From Oscillospiraceae bacterium (GTDB lineage Bacteria > Bacillota > Clostridia > Oscillospirales > Oscillospiraceae), in contig JAFRUW010000253.1 of NCBI GenBank assembly GCA_017438675.1, positions 1 through 11,278 of the forward strand: a stretch of DNA of 11,278 bases, given 5' to 3'. A program made the translations under genes and the position numbers. Of the stretch, positions 1 through 6,561 are shown in pieces; position 1 is the stretch's first letter, and the number at the start of each line of letters is the position of its first letter. The notes under the pieces are model-generated. The model was not told the origin of the DNA, ran no database searches, and worked only from the letters and a program-made list of their open reading frames with translations.

Positions 1-348
1 CACCTGAACATTGGTTTCGGAGTATCCGTCACCGCCCTGTCCGGCGGTGGCGTTCGTTTCCATGGGCTCCGCCGCAGGAGCTTCGGCGGGCATTTCCGCC
101 GCAGGTTCCTCAGCAGTCTCTTCCACTGCCGCGTCCATGGCGTACTTTTCGTTGTTCTGCCTGTTGTTAAAATAAGTGCTCATCTGCTCAAAAACATCGC
201 TGTAGGACGCGATGGTCTTCAGCTCGTTCTTCTCCGCGGTGATCTCCGGCATCTCGTCCGCCGGTTTGCCGCTTACGGGAGTTTTTCCTTTTCCGCAGCC
301 TGTGAGCATCAGGCAGACGGCAAGGATGAGGAACAATACCTTTTTCAT
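1..348 (-). CDS. Lipoprotein, probable N-terminus of a beta-propeller protein (partial)
   Basis: The first 116 residues are present; the gene runs off the left edge. The N-terminus MKKVLFLILAVCLMLTGCGK is a lipoprotein signal with lipobox LTGC (Cys at about residue 18), so the mature protein should be lipid-anchored on the outer face of the membrane. Residues about 35-55 (ELKTIASYSDVFEQM) are followed by an Ala/Glu/Pro-rich, low-complexity linker (about 70-100). The last residues, YSETNVQV, match from memory the entry into the secreted C-terminal beta-propeller family (PF09826), whose members read S-x-TNVQVEGVDEADIVKTDG. A GGAGG ribosome-binding site (complement of 357-361) sits 8 nt before the ATG. 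It is divergent from the DUF421 gene. Lipoprotein status is nearly certain; the propeller call rests on about 8 residues plus the preceding segment. The function of that family is not established. Confidence 0.8.
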   Translation of the reverse strand, partial: MKKVLFLILAVCLMLTGCGKGKTPVSGKPADEMPEITAEKNELKTIASYSDVFEQMSTYFNNRQNNEKYAMDAAVEETAEEPAAEMPAEAPAAEPMETNATAGQGGDGYSETNVQV

Positions 349-400
349 TTTTTATACCTCCGATATTTCAGAAGAAATCTGACGATTTGCTGTGGATTTT

Positions 401-424
401 TGCGTCTTCAATTATTCAGACGCA
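401..424. repeat. 7-bp inverted repeat in divergent intergenic region
   Basis: Arms TGCGTCT (401-407) and AGACGCA (418-424) surround a 10-nt AT-rich loop. It overlaps the proposed -35 of the DUF421 promoter and lies in the 158-bp gap between two divergent genes, so it could be an operator or a leader hairpin for the leftward lipoprotein transcript. I see no convincing promoter for the lipoprotein gene in this gap. Confidence 0.35.
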
Positions 425-443
425 TTTCGCGGGGAAATATAAC
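415..443 (+). promoter_or_regulatory. Putative sigma-A promoter for the DUF421 operon
   Basis: TTCAGA (415-420), a 17-nt spacer, then TATAAC (438-443). The -35 matches the consensus at 4 of 6 positions and the -10 at 5 of 6. Transcription would start near 450, leaving a 57-nt A-rich leader before the TTG start at 507. The region is AT-rich, so a chance match is possible. Confidence 0.35.
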
Positions 444-506
444 GGGGAATAAAGAAAAAATTTCAGCAAATAATAAAAAAACCGACAAACGAAAAGATGT
501 GACGCA

Positions 507-1187
507 TTGATAATAGTATTTCTCAGAACCATCATCATTTTCCTGTCCATCATAGTCTCCATGCGGCTCATGGGAAAGCGCCAGCTGGGGGAGCTTGAGC
601 CCAGCGAGCTGGTGGTGACGGTGCTCATTTCGGACATTACCTCCCACCCGCTGGAAAACATCGGAAGTCCCCTGCTGTACGGCCTGATCCCAATATTCTC
701 CCTGCTCTGCTGCGAGATACTCATATCAGGTCTCACGGTAAAAAGCATCCGCTTCCGCAAATTCATCTGCGGCGCCCCAAGCATAATAATCGCGGGCGGA
801 AAGGTCAATCAGAAGGAGATGCTGAAAAACAGGTTTACAGTGGATGAGCTTATGGAGGAGCTGCGGAAAAGCGGAGTCATGGACATAAGCACCGTAAAGC
901 ACGCGATCCTCGAAACCGACGGCACATTGAGCATACTCCCCTACGCTTCACAATCCCCGGTGACTCCGGCGCAGATGGCGCTGAACGTGAGCGACAATGA
1001 ATACCCCGTCATCGTGGTCAGTGACGGAAGGGTGCTCTCCGAAAATCTGAAGGTTCTGGGCAGGGACGAAAAATGGCTGAACCGCCAGCTCAAAAGCCGG
1101 GGCGTAAGCTCCCCGGGAGAGGTTTATATTATGAGCGCCGACCGTGAGGGCAAAATCTATCTGGCGAAAAAGGAGAAGGGCTCATGA
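507..1187 (+). CDS. DUF421 / YetF-like membrane protein
   Basis: The 226-residue protein has the family's layout: hydrophobic segments at about 2-19 and 56-76, the signature RLMGKRQLGELEPSELVV (20-37) and VLISD (39-43), then a soluble C-terminal part with GAPSIIIAGGKV (89-100) and FTVDELMEELRKSGVMDIS (110-128). This matches the YetF/YdfS/YrbG group (DUF421) of Firmicutes membrane proteins; their biochemical role is not known to me, beyond links to spore and envelope genes. The start is TTG at 507 because an in-frame stop lies at 474-476 and the next Met (residue 19) would remove the first membrane helix. The ribosome-binding site is weak (AAAAGATG). The last 4 nt overlap the DUF4363 start (ATGA), implying translational coupling. 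Confidence 0.9.
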   Translation: MIIVFLRTIIIFLSIIVSMRLMGKRQLGELEPSELVVTVLISDITSHPLENIGSPLLYGLIPIFSLLCCEILISGLTVKSIRFRKFICGAPSIIIAGGKVNQKEMLKNRFTVDELMEELRKSGVMDISTVKHAILETDGTLSILPYASQSPVTPAQMALNVSDNEYPVIVVSDGRVLSENLKVLGRDEKWLNRQLKSRGVSSPGEVYIMSADREGKIYLAKKEKGS

Positions 1188-1564
1188 AAAAGGAGCTGGC
1201 GGCGGCGATCCTTCTGGGGCTCATCCTCATTGGCTGCATTATAAACTCCCGGGCCGTCACCCTGCTCGCCGAGGAGCTGACGGGCCTTGTGGAGGATGCG
1301 GGAGAAGATGCCATAAGCGGCCTTTGGGAGGACGCCGGACAAGACATCGACGACGCCTTTGCCCTTCTTTCCAGGCGCGGAATTTACATCGGGGTGTTCC
1401 TCCCGGCGGATGACATGGACAGGATAGCCGACTCCCTTGACAATCTCCGGGAGCAGATACACTCCCGAAACGCCGCCGGCACAGAGTCCGCCGTCCATCT
1501 TGCGCTGACCCGCCTGGAATCAATTGCGTCCCGTGAACGTGTACGTATCGGGAGTATCTTCTGA
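1184..1564 (+). CDS. DUF4363 family small membrane-anchored protein
   Basis: The 126-residue protein has an N-terminal hydrophobic segment (about 5-22, ILLGLILIGCIINS) after MKKE, then an acidic, probably helical extracytoplasmic region ending SRERVRIGSIF. The size, the short anchor and the position directly after a DUF421 gene fit DUF4363 (PF14276), which I recall as a frequent DUF421 partner in Clostridia. LIGC at 15-18 also resembles a lipobox, so lipid anchoring instead of a membrane helix is possible. The start ATG overlaps the DUF421 stop (ATGA), with a purine-rich AAGGAGAAGG ribosome-binding region inside the end of the upstream gene. The function is unknown; co-translation suggests the two products act together. 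A terminator follows within 10 nt. Confidence 0.8.
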   Translation: MKKELAAAILLGLILIGCIINSRAVTLLAEELTGLVEDAGEDAISGLWEDAGQDIDDAFALLSRRGIYIGVFLPADDMDRIADSLDNLREQIHSRNAAGTESAVHLALTRLESIASRERVRIGSIF

Positions 1565-1569
1565 ATATC

Positions 1570-1598
1570 AAACCGGGCTGTCAGAGGCAGCCCGGTTT
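1570..1598 (+). terminator. Rho-independent terminator of the DUF421-DUF4363 operon
   Basis: A perfect 10-bp stem, AACCGGGCTG (1571-1580) and CAGCCCGGTT (1588-1597), with a 7-nt loop, extended by one A-T pair and followed by TTTTGATTGTTATTTTT. It starts 6 nt after the DUF4363 stop. The gene on the other strand (nrdR) ends at 1605, so the same hairpin, with A-rich flanks, may end both convergent transcripts. Confidence 0.85.
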
Positions 1599-1604
1599 TG
1601 ATTG

Positions 1605-2060
1605 TTATTTTTCATTTAAAAGCTTGTTCAGCTCTTCCATAAAGGTGTTGATATCCTTAAACTGCCTGTACACCGACGCGAAACGGACGTAGGCCACCTC
1701 GTCCAGATCCTTGAGCTTCAGCATTACCAGCTCGCCGATCCTGTCGGAGGAAATCTCCCTTTCCATGGAATTCTGAAGGCTGAGGTCTATCTCGTCCGAA
1801 GCCTTCTGGAGATCCGTAAGAGGCACCGGGCGCTTTTCACAGGCCTTTATCATGCCGTTCAGCATTTTCATCTTGTCAAATGTCTGGCGGCTGCCGTCCT
1901 TCTTTATGACGACGAGAGGGATACGCTCCATGACCTCATATGTGGTGAAGCGTTTCTGGCACTGGAGGCACTCCCTTCTTCTGCGGATAGTCGCACCCTC
2001 CTCGGCAGGTCTTGAGTCTATTACCTTGCTTTCCAGATAACCGCAAAACGGACACTTCAT
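1605..2060 (-). CDS. nrdR: Transcriptional repressor NrdR
   Basis: A full-length 151-residue NrdR. It has an N-terminal zinc ribbon, with cysteines C3, C6, C31 and C34 (CPFC and CLQC), a basic patch RRRR at 26-29, and an ATP-cone domain from about residue 49 (VVIKKDGSRQTFD) to about 139. In the family, the ATP-cone senses ATP/dATP and the zinc ribbon binds paired NrdR boxes in front of ribonucleotide reductase genes; the protein acts in the cytoplasm. GGAGG (complement of 2068-2072) lies 7 nt before the ATG. It appears to be a single-gene transcript, from the promoter at 2131-2159 to the shared terminator at 1570-1598. No ribonucleotide reductase gene is in the window. Confidence 0.97.
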   Translation of the reverse strand: MKCPFCGYLESKVIDSRPAEEGATIRRRRECLQCQKRFTTYEVMERIPLVVIKKDGSRQTFDKMKMLNGMIKACEKRPVPLTDLQKASDEIDLSLQNSMEREISSDRIGELVMLKLKDLDEVAYVRFASVYRQFKDINTFMEELNKLLNEK

Positions 2061-2093
2061 AAAACAACCTCCAAGCCTTAATAAGCGCGGCCG

Positions 2094-2113
2094 ATATACC
2101 GAAATATACCGAA
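2094..2113. repeat. Two tandem 10-bp repeats in the nrdR leader
   Basis: ATATACCGAA occurs twice with no spacer (2094-2103 and 2104-2113). The 10-bp period places both copies on the same DNA face. They fall between the proposed nrdR promoter and its ribosome-binding site. They do not match the NrdR-box pattern (ACA-x-AT-rich-x-TGT) well. Confidence 0.5.
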
Positions 2114-2130
2114 AACGTCACCGCCCGTAT

Positions 2131-2159
2131 ATTGTATCACATTTTTTCCCGTTTGCCTA
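2131..2159 (-). promoter_or_regulatory. nrdR: Putative sigma-A promoter of nrdR
   Basis: Read on the minus strand: TAGGCA (2159-2154), a 17-nt spacer, TACAAT (2136-2131). The -35 matches at 4 of 6 and the -10 at 5 of 6 positions. The start would lie near 2124, giving a leader of about 65 nt that contains the 10-bp tandem repeats. Confidence 0.5.
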
Positions 2160-2213
2160 CAGGAATTTTTCAGATTGCATCAGAATTCCGGAAGCAGAGG
2201 AAAAACTTACTCC

Positions 2214-2243
2214 TTGAGTTTTCGGCACTCCGACGCCTATAAT
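2214..2243 (+). promoter_or_regulatory. Sigma-A-like promoter of the small membrane-protein gene
   Basis: TTGAGT (2214-2219), an 18-nt spacer and a perfect TATAAT (2238-2243). The start would be near 2250. It is divergent from the nrdR promoter, with about 55 bp between the two -35 elements. An in-frame ATG at 2242 overlaps the -10, so it cannot be the start of the gene read from here, which supports ATG 2275. Confidence 0.55.
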
Positions 2244-2274
2244 GGGCCTGAGAAAACCTCGGGAGGCGGCCGGA

Positions 2275-2502
2275 ATGATAAAGAAGCTTATGGAACGCAT
2301 AAACAAAATGTCAGCCCAGGCGTACACAACGCTGAAGCTGACATACATAATCTCAATTCTCATTCTCTCCGCCGCGCTGGCGCTCCTCATAATCGACCGC
2401 CGCCGCTATCTGGATATTGCCCGGGAGCTTTATTCCCTTCCCCAGGCGGTGCTGTTGGTGGGAGGAATTGTCTCACTTGTGATGGAGGACATGAGCTCAT
2501 AA
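2275..2502 (+). CDS. Small membrane protein of unknown family, 75 residues
   Basis: I do not recognise the family. The product has a basic N-terminus (MIKKLMERINKM), a clear membrane helix at about 22-40 (LTYIISILILSAALALLII), a charged loop DRRRYLDIARE (41-51) and a second hydrophobic stretch at about 55-70 (LPQAVLLVGGIVSLVM). The topology could be a two-helix hairpin. Three things argue that it is real: a GGGAGG site (2261-2266) 8 nt before ATG 2275, a TATAAT promoter just upstream, and a plausible membrane-protein composition. Its last 73 bp overlap, tail to tail, the end of the Toprim-DUF4093 gene on the other strand. No terminator is seen downstream, so its transcript would run antisense into that gene. 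The in-frame ATG at 2242 is rejected because it lies in the -10. Confidence 0.7.
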   Translation: MIKKLMERINKMSAQAYTTLKLTYIISILILSAALALLIIDRRRYLDIARELYSLPQAVLLVGGIVSLVMEDMSS

Positions 2503-3068
2503 AACTCATCCCGCCCGTACAGCACGTTCACAGTCTGAAGGAGGCCGTTTGCGTTCAGTCTCTCCGGGAGGTCCAGGCGGCGAATCAGCCTTTGCCTCAG
2601 CTCGCCGCTGTCGGGCTTTCCCGACAGTCCCAGCTCATAAAAATCGGTTTTTGTGATTTCCTCCATGTTTCGGGCCTTGTCGGTCCCGGTGAGGCTGACG
2701 CCGCTTTTTCTCAGGGCATCGACTATGGCGTCGGGTTTCATGCCCTCCACCCCCAGCTTCCCTTCCTTCGAGGGGGAGCTTTTTCTTTTCTCTTTGCCGT
2801 ACACGTCGGGAATATAGGCGTTTTTCACCTGTACACCGTTTAAAATGCCCTTCAGGCGGCCCCTTATCACGAATCCCGCGCCGTCGCCGTCGGTAAGGAT
2901 CACAACTCCCCGCTCCGCCGCAAGTCTTCTGAGCCAGGCTGCCCTTTCCTTATCTCTGAAAATGCCGAAACCGCCGGTCTCGATGATTGTACCGTCTATC
3001 ACCTGGCTGACGGCGTTTTTATCGTACCGTCCCTCGACGATTATTATTTCCCTGACTCTGTACTTCAT
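2430..3068 (-). CDS. Toprim-DUF4093 protein (RNase M5-like)
   Basis: 212 residues. The N-terminal Toprim domain (about 5-95) shows the acidic motif IIIVEGRYD (8-16, E12) and TDGDGAG (59-65, D60 and D62), the Mg2+-binding residues of primases, topoisomerases and RNase M5. The C-terminal part (about 128-195, ITKTDFYELGLSG and LNANGLLQTVNVLYGRDEFYEL) fits DUF4093. This Clostridial form is related to RNase M5 (rnmV), which matures 5S rRNA, but whether it has that activity is not shown. A Lys/Ser-rich stretch (91-107) links the domains. The final 20 or so residues (SSITSETIPPTNSTAWGRE) look unconserved and are encoded in the overlap with the small membrane gene. Its ATG overlaps the holA stop by 4 nt (ATGA), so it is the last gene of the comEC-holA operon. 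Confidence 0.85.
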   Translation of the reverse strand: MKYRVREIIIVEGRYDKNAVSQVIDGTIIETGGFGIFRDKERAAWLRRLAAERGVVILTDGDGAGFVIRGRLKGILNGVQVKNAYIPDVYGKEKRKSSPSKEGKLGVEGMKPDAIVDALRKSGVSLTGTDKARNMEEITKTDFYELGLSGKPDSGELRQRLIRRLDLPERLNANGLLQTVNVLYGRDEFYELMSSITSETIPPTNSTAWGRE

Positions 3069-4093
3069 AACGCAAGCTCCGTAAGCAATCCGGCAAGTAT
3101 TTCCTTCCCGTCGCCGCCGCTGTTCAGATCAAGGGCAGAGCGGGAGCAGGCCTCCACTGCCCTTCTGCACCAGGACATGGTGAGTCCGCCGACGGCGTTC
3201 ATCATGCCTCTCGCCTGAAACTCGAACCTGATGCCGCATATATCCATAAGTGCGTCCCTGCCTTTTCCCTGTTCAAGCAGCGCCCTTGCCGCCAGAAGCT
3301 GGCGCATTTTGAGGGAAATGCTGTAATGGATCTTATGGGGCGGCTCCTGCATGGCCAGAAGATCGCCCAGGATCTTCGCGGCGGAACTGAAGTTCCGGGC
3401 CATAATTGCGTCCGTCATCTTATATGTCTGGGCGTCCAGCGCCGGGGTCACCACAGCGTCGATAGACTGCCGCTCGATAACCTCTCCCCTGTTGAAGGCC
3501 GCCACCTTCTCCACCTCGGTGACCATGTCATTCATAAGGCCGCCGGTGATGAATACGAAATACTCCGCGTCGTCACGGCTTATCCGCTTGTCCAGGGCCT
3601 TGAACCGGCGGTTCACCCATGCCGTGAGATCGGACTGGTCGGCGGGTTTGAACTCGATGGGGTTTAACAGCTTTTTAAGCTTTGCGCTTGTCTTATGCCG
3701 CCCGTCCAGCTTGAATTCCATTACATCGAACACGAACACAAGGCAGGCGTAGTCCGGTATCTGCTCAAGAATGCCGATAAGCCTCGTCCCGTTTTCCTCG
3801 CCCAGCTTCCCGAGATCGAAATCCCAGACCTCTATAAGCGTCCGCTCCGAGAATACGGGCAGCGCGTTCAGCTCGTCCTCGAGGCGCTCCGGGGAAAAAT
3901 CCTTTCCCATAATGCGCTTGTAATTGAACTCCTCGAACCCCTCCGGCACAAGCTGCTTTCTGATCCTGCCCAGATAGTATTCCTGAAGGTACTTTTCCTC
4001 CCCCCAGAAGGTGTAGATATTCCCTATCTCGCCGTCGGACACCGCTTTTTTCATAGCGTCCATTGCCGGGTCTTTTTTCCTGCCTCTGTCCAT
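3065..4093 (-). CDS. holA: DNA polymerase III subunit delta
   Basis: The 342-residue protein matches HolA, the clamp-loader subunit that opens the sliding clamp at the replication fork. The N-terminal domain has IYTFWGEEKYLQEYY, with the family's (Y/F)-x-GE-x-LL-type opening, then FSERTLIEVWDFD (core strand) and CLVFVFDVMEFKLDGRHKTSAKLKKLL (sensor region). The middle and C-terminal helical collar includes WVNRRF, ISRDDAEYFVFITGGLMNDMVTEVEKV and AQTYKMTDAIMARN. The start is uncertain: ATG 4093 has GGAG 6 nt upstream; ATG 4105 (four residues longer) has only a poor AAGG. A longer reading to 4144 would run through the hairpin repeat and is unlikely. comEC lies upstream at a 75-nt gap; the Toprim-DUF4093 gene overlaps the 3' end. 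Confidence 0.93.
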   Translation of the reverse strand: MDRGRKKDPAMDAMKKAVSDGEIGNIYTFWGEEKYLQEYYLGRIRKQLVPEGFEEFNYKRIMGKDFSPERLEDELNALPVFSERTLIEVWDFDLGKLGEENGTRLIGILEQIPDYACLVFVFDVMEFKLDGRHKTSAKLKKLLNPIEFKPADQSDLTAWVNRRFKALDKRISRDDAEYFVFITGGLMNDMVTEVEKVAAFNRGEVIERQSIDAVVTPALDAQTYKMTDAIMARNFSSAAKILGDLLAMQEPPHKIHYSISLKMRQLLAARALLEQGKGRDALMDICGIRFEFQARGMMNAVGGLTMSWCRRAVEACSRSALDLNSGGDGKEILAGLLTELAL

Positions 4094-4128
4094 ATAAATC
4101 TCCATTCCGCCTTCTATAGCACAAAAAC

Positions 4129-4156
4129 TCAAAACAAATCGCAAGATTTGTTTTGA
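4129..4156. repeat. 12-bp hairpin repeat between comEC and holA
   Basis: Arms TCAAAACAAATC (4129-4140) and GATTTGTTTTGA (4145-4156) form a perfect 12-bp stem with a GCAA loop on the plus strand (TTGC on the minus). In the direction of the comEC-holA transcript the stem is followed by G and five T's, so it may be a weak terminator or attenuator that lowers holA expression. A sister copy at 11115-11142 differs by one compensated base pair. It contains the octamer CAAATCGC, shared with all the other hairpins of this repeat family in the window. Confidence 0.8.
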
Positions 4157-4168
4157 AGTGCAAACGCC

Positions 4169-6460
4169 TCAATCGAAAGTTATAGTTACATTTCCCATTA
4201 TATCCGTGCGGTAAATCTGCGCCCCCGCGTTTTCGATCCTCTGAAGGGTCTCCTCCGACGGATGGCCGTAGCTGTTTTCCCCTACGGAGATGATCACCGC
4301 CTCCGGCATCACCGCTTCGAGAAGGGCCGTGCTGGTGGAATCCCGTGCCCCGTGGTGACCGGCCACCAGCACCTCGATATCCGGGAGTTCCTTCTCACGA
4401 AGGAGCGCCCGCTCCGCCCATGTGGTGAGGTCGCCGGGAACAAAAACGTCGTGCCCGTCCGCAGAGAACAGGCATGTTACGCACATGTCGTTCTCCTCTC
4501 CCTCCGTGAGAACCGGGGCAAATATGTTCATGTCGGCGCCGCCGAGACTTACCCGCATGTCATCAGTCACATACACCGTCTCGATGCCCTTGTCCTCCGC
4601 CTTGCGTATGAGCTCCTCCGCCATGCCGTTTTCGCACAGCCTCGGATCGGGCAATATGAGTACACCGACGGTTATCCTCTCAATAAGCTCGTCCACGCCG
4701 TTTATGTGGTCTGCGTCGTAGTGAGTGAGCATCATGGCGTCGATTCGTGACCTGCCGACACTGAACAGGTAGTCGGCAAGGGTATTCCCCGCGTCATTGT
4801 ACCCTCCGCTGCCGCAGTCCGCCACGGCGGTATATGTCCCGGCCGTCATAACCACGCACTCTCCCTGCCCCACGTCGAGGGCAGTGATCTGCAGCGTCGT
4901 ATGATCCGTTTTCAGTGCGGTAGCAAGAAGGATGACGCAGAGGGCAATGACCGCCGCCGCGCCGGGTATGACAAGCTGGCCCGGCTTCCCTTTCATGGTT
5001 AAGAATATTATACCTGTTCCGTAGAGATAAACAAGCCAGAAGACAATAAATCTGTTGCGTGTGTAAACGGCGGCAAACATGGAACCGCCCAGTATCTTCA
5101 CTGTCCAAAGCACATACCGCACCGCCAGAGTTACCGGCAGCGCCAGAACAGACGCCAGCGGCATCCATATAAACCCGATCACGCAGACGATGAGCCCGAA
5201 GGCGAAGATAAAGGACGCGATCCACAGTATAAGGATGTTGGCCAAAGGCGCCGCAAGGGACACCCTGCCGAAATACAGGGCGGTGAGGGGTACGGTGAGG
5301 GCCGAAGCGCCGACGGAGGTCGAGAATGTGACAATAAGGAAATACAGCGCCCTGTCCCGTATTTTCCGCCACAGGCTCCGATCGCTTTTCTTCGTGATTT
5401 TCGCCGTTTTTATGAGTTTAATACTCAGCCTCGGCGTTACGGCAATGATCCCCAGCGTGGCAAGGAAGGATAACTGCAGCCCGGCGTGGGCTATCGCGTA
5501 GGGATTGAATATGAGAATCAGCCCCAGGGATGCCGCAAGGGACGTAAGGCTGTCGCTCTCCCTTTTAAACAGAGGCGCCAAAACCACCATGATCTGCATT
5601 ATGCCCGCCCTGGTCACCGAGGGAGAGAACCCCGTCACCGCCATGAAGAACAGCGTAAACGGGATGATCACCGCCGCCGTCCACCGTTTTCTCCCTAAAA
5701 GCAGATAGATCATGGCGGTGAAAAAGGACACGTGGAGGCCGGAAACGGCAATAAGATGGTACACCCCCGCATTTGAAAATGCGCTGGATGTGATAAGGTC
5801 ATTCTCAATCTCAGACCTGTCGCCCAACAGCATGGCCTTCATAAAGGCCCCCGCATCCCCGGGGAACAGCTCCCCCGCCTTGTCCCGCATGGCCTTTGAA
5901 ACTATCCTCGGCAAATACAGAACGCTGTCCTGATGGCCAGTCACTTTAAGATCTCGCCTTGCGAAGGCATAGAGCATGTAGCCCTTTGAGATCACTGTCA
6001 GCGTCTCATCCCCGCCCAGGGTGTCCGTCAGACTGAACTCCGCAGTGAACGTCACCTCGTCCCCGGGGACAAGCTCGATATCGTCATAGTAATATATCCG
6101 TATTTTGACGTTTCTGCCCTGAAGCTTAAGTCTTGCGTCGGCCTTGTGACCGTACCGCCAGTACTCGGAATAATCAGTCACCCGGGCGCTGAGGGTACGG
6201 GTTCTGCCGTCAAGCTCCTCCGCCGGGGCGTAAAACAGCATATTGTACCCCCAGCTCCACATAAGCCCCAGCGCCGTAAAAAGGCACATCGTCTTCACCG
6301 GAAGCTTCGATGAAACGCCCCGGGCAAAGGGCAGTGACAGAACCGCCCCCGCAGCGAGAAGGACCGCCGCCGCGATAAGCATCCATTTTTGGGTAAGGAA
6401 ATATACCGCAAGAAAAACACCTGCGGCAAAAGCCATGCAGAACATTGCAAGCTTTCTCAT
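4169..6460 (-). CDS. comEC: ComEC/Rec2 DNA-uptake channel with C-terminal metallo-beta-lactamase domain
   Basis: 763 residues. The N-terminal part has two membrane helices and an OB-like soluble domain (DUF4131 region, about 75-165). The polytopic competence domain (about 200-480) contains MLLGDRSEIENDLITSSAFSNAG and YHLIAVSGLHVSFFTAMIYL, the ComEC core signature. The metallo-beta-lactamase domain (about 525-763) has DVGQGE, ADCGSGG, THYDADH (579-585) and GHHGARDS (701-708), so the metal ligands look intact and nuclease activity is plausible. In competent bacteria this protein passes single-stranded DNA through the membrane. The start is ATG 6460 after a G-rich GGGGGTGGGG site. An open frame extends to 6568, but it crosses the promoter. 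It heads the comEC-holA-Toprim operon; no other competence gene is visible. Confidence 0.95.
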   Translation of the reverse strand: MRKLAMFCMAFAAGVFLAVYFLTQKWMLIAAAVLLAAGAVLSLPFARGVSSKLPVKTMCLFTALGLMWSWGYNMLFYAPAEELDGRTRTLSARVTDYSEYWRYGHKADARLKLQGRNVKIRIYYYDDIELVPGDEVTFTAEFSLTDTLGGDETLTVISKGYMLYAFARRDLKVTGHQDSVLYLPRIVSKAMRDKAGELFPGDAGAFMKAMLLGDRSEIENDLITSSAFSNAGVYHLIAVSGLHVSFFTAMIYLLLGRKRWTAAVIIPFTLFFMAVTGFSPSVTRAGIMQIMVVLAPLFKRESDSLTSLAASLGLILIFNPYAIAHAGLQLSFLATLGIIAVTPRLSIKLIKTAKITKKSDRSLWRKIRDRALYFLIVTFSTSVGASALTVPLTALYFGRVSLAAPLANILILWIASFIFAFGLIVCVIGFIWMPLASVLALPVTLAVRYVLWTVKILGGSMFAAVYTRNRFIVFWLVYLYGTGIIFLTMKGKPGQLVIPGAAAVIALCVILLATALKTDHTTLQITALDVGQGECVVMTAGTYTAVADCGSGGYNDAGNTLADYLFSVGRSRIDAMMLTHYDADHINGVDELIERITVGVLILPDPRLCENGMAEELIRKAEDKGIETVYVTDDMRVSLGGADMNIFAPVLTEGEENDMCVTCLFSADGHDVFVPGDLTTWAERALLREKELPDIEVLVAGHHGARDSTSTALLEAVMPEAVIISVGENSYGHPSEETLQRIENAGAQIYRTDIMGNVTITFD

Positions 6461-6482
6461 TTCCCCACCCCCGTTATTAACC

Positions 6483-6511
6483 ATTATACAATAATCTGAG
6501 CCATATTTGAA
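6483..6511 (-). promoter_or_regulatory. comEC: Putative sigma-A promoter of the comEC operon
   Basis: Minus strand: TTCAAA (6511-6506), a 17-nt spacer, perfect TATAAT (6488-6483). The start would be near 6476, only about 16 nt before ATG 6460, leaving room for the G-rich ribosome-binding site. This excludes the longer in-frame starts at 6568 and 6484. Confidence 0.6.
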
Positions 6512-6543
6512 CACATGATTTGGATTTTCACCCCCGATCTGTC

Positions 6544-6559
6544 GATTTTTGCAAAAATC
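6544..6559. promoter_or_regulatory. 16-bp palindrome next to the ligase -35 (putative operator)
   Basis: GATTTTTGCAAAAATC is a perfect 16-bp palindrome that ends 2 bp before the TTGACA box. Its centre is about 45 bp upstream of the expected transcription start, where activators touching RNA polymerase commonly bind. TGTC (6540-6543) and GACA (6564-6567) form an outer pair. A wider inverted repeat, GATTTGG (6517-6523) and CCAAATC (6575-6581), brackets the site. No regulator gene is in the window. Confidence 0.5.
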
Positions 6560-6561
6560 TA

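Noticed and set aside
375..390. Possible degenerate hairpin copy near GACGATTTGC
   Set aside because: Only a 5-bp stem (AAATC with GATTT) remains and the CAAATCGC octamer is not intact, so membership in the repeat family cannot be claimed.
2175..2843. 222-codon plus-strand open frame across the small gene and the Toprim gene
   Set aside because: It starts upstream of the TATAAT box, is low in hydrophobic structure, and conflicts with two better supported genes.
4094..4144. Longer HolA start at 4144
   Set aside because: It begins inside the hairpin repeat and gives a segment (RFVLSFCAIEGG) not expected in HolA; better ribosome-binding sites exist at 4093 and 4105.
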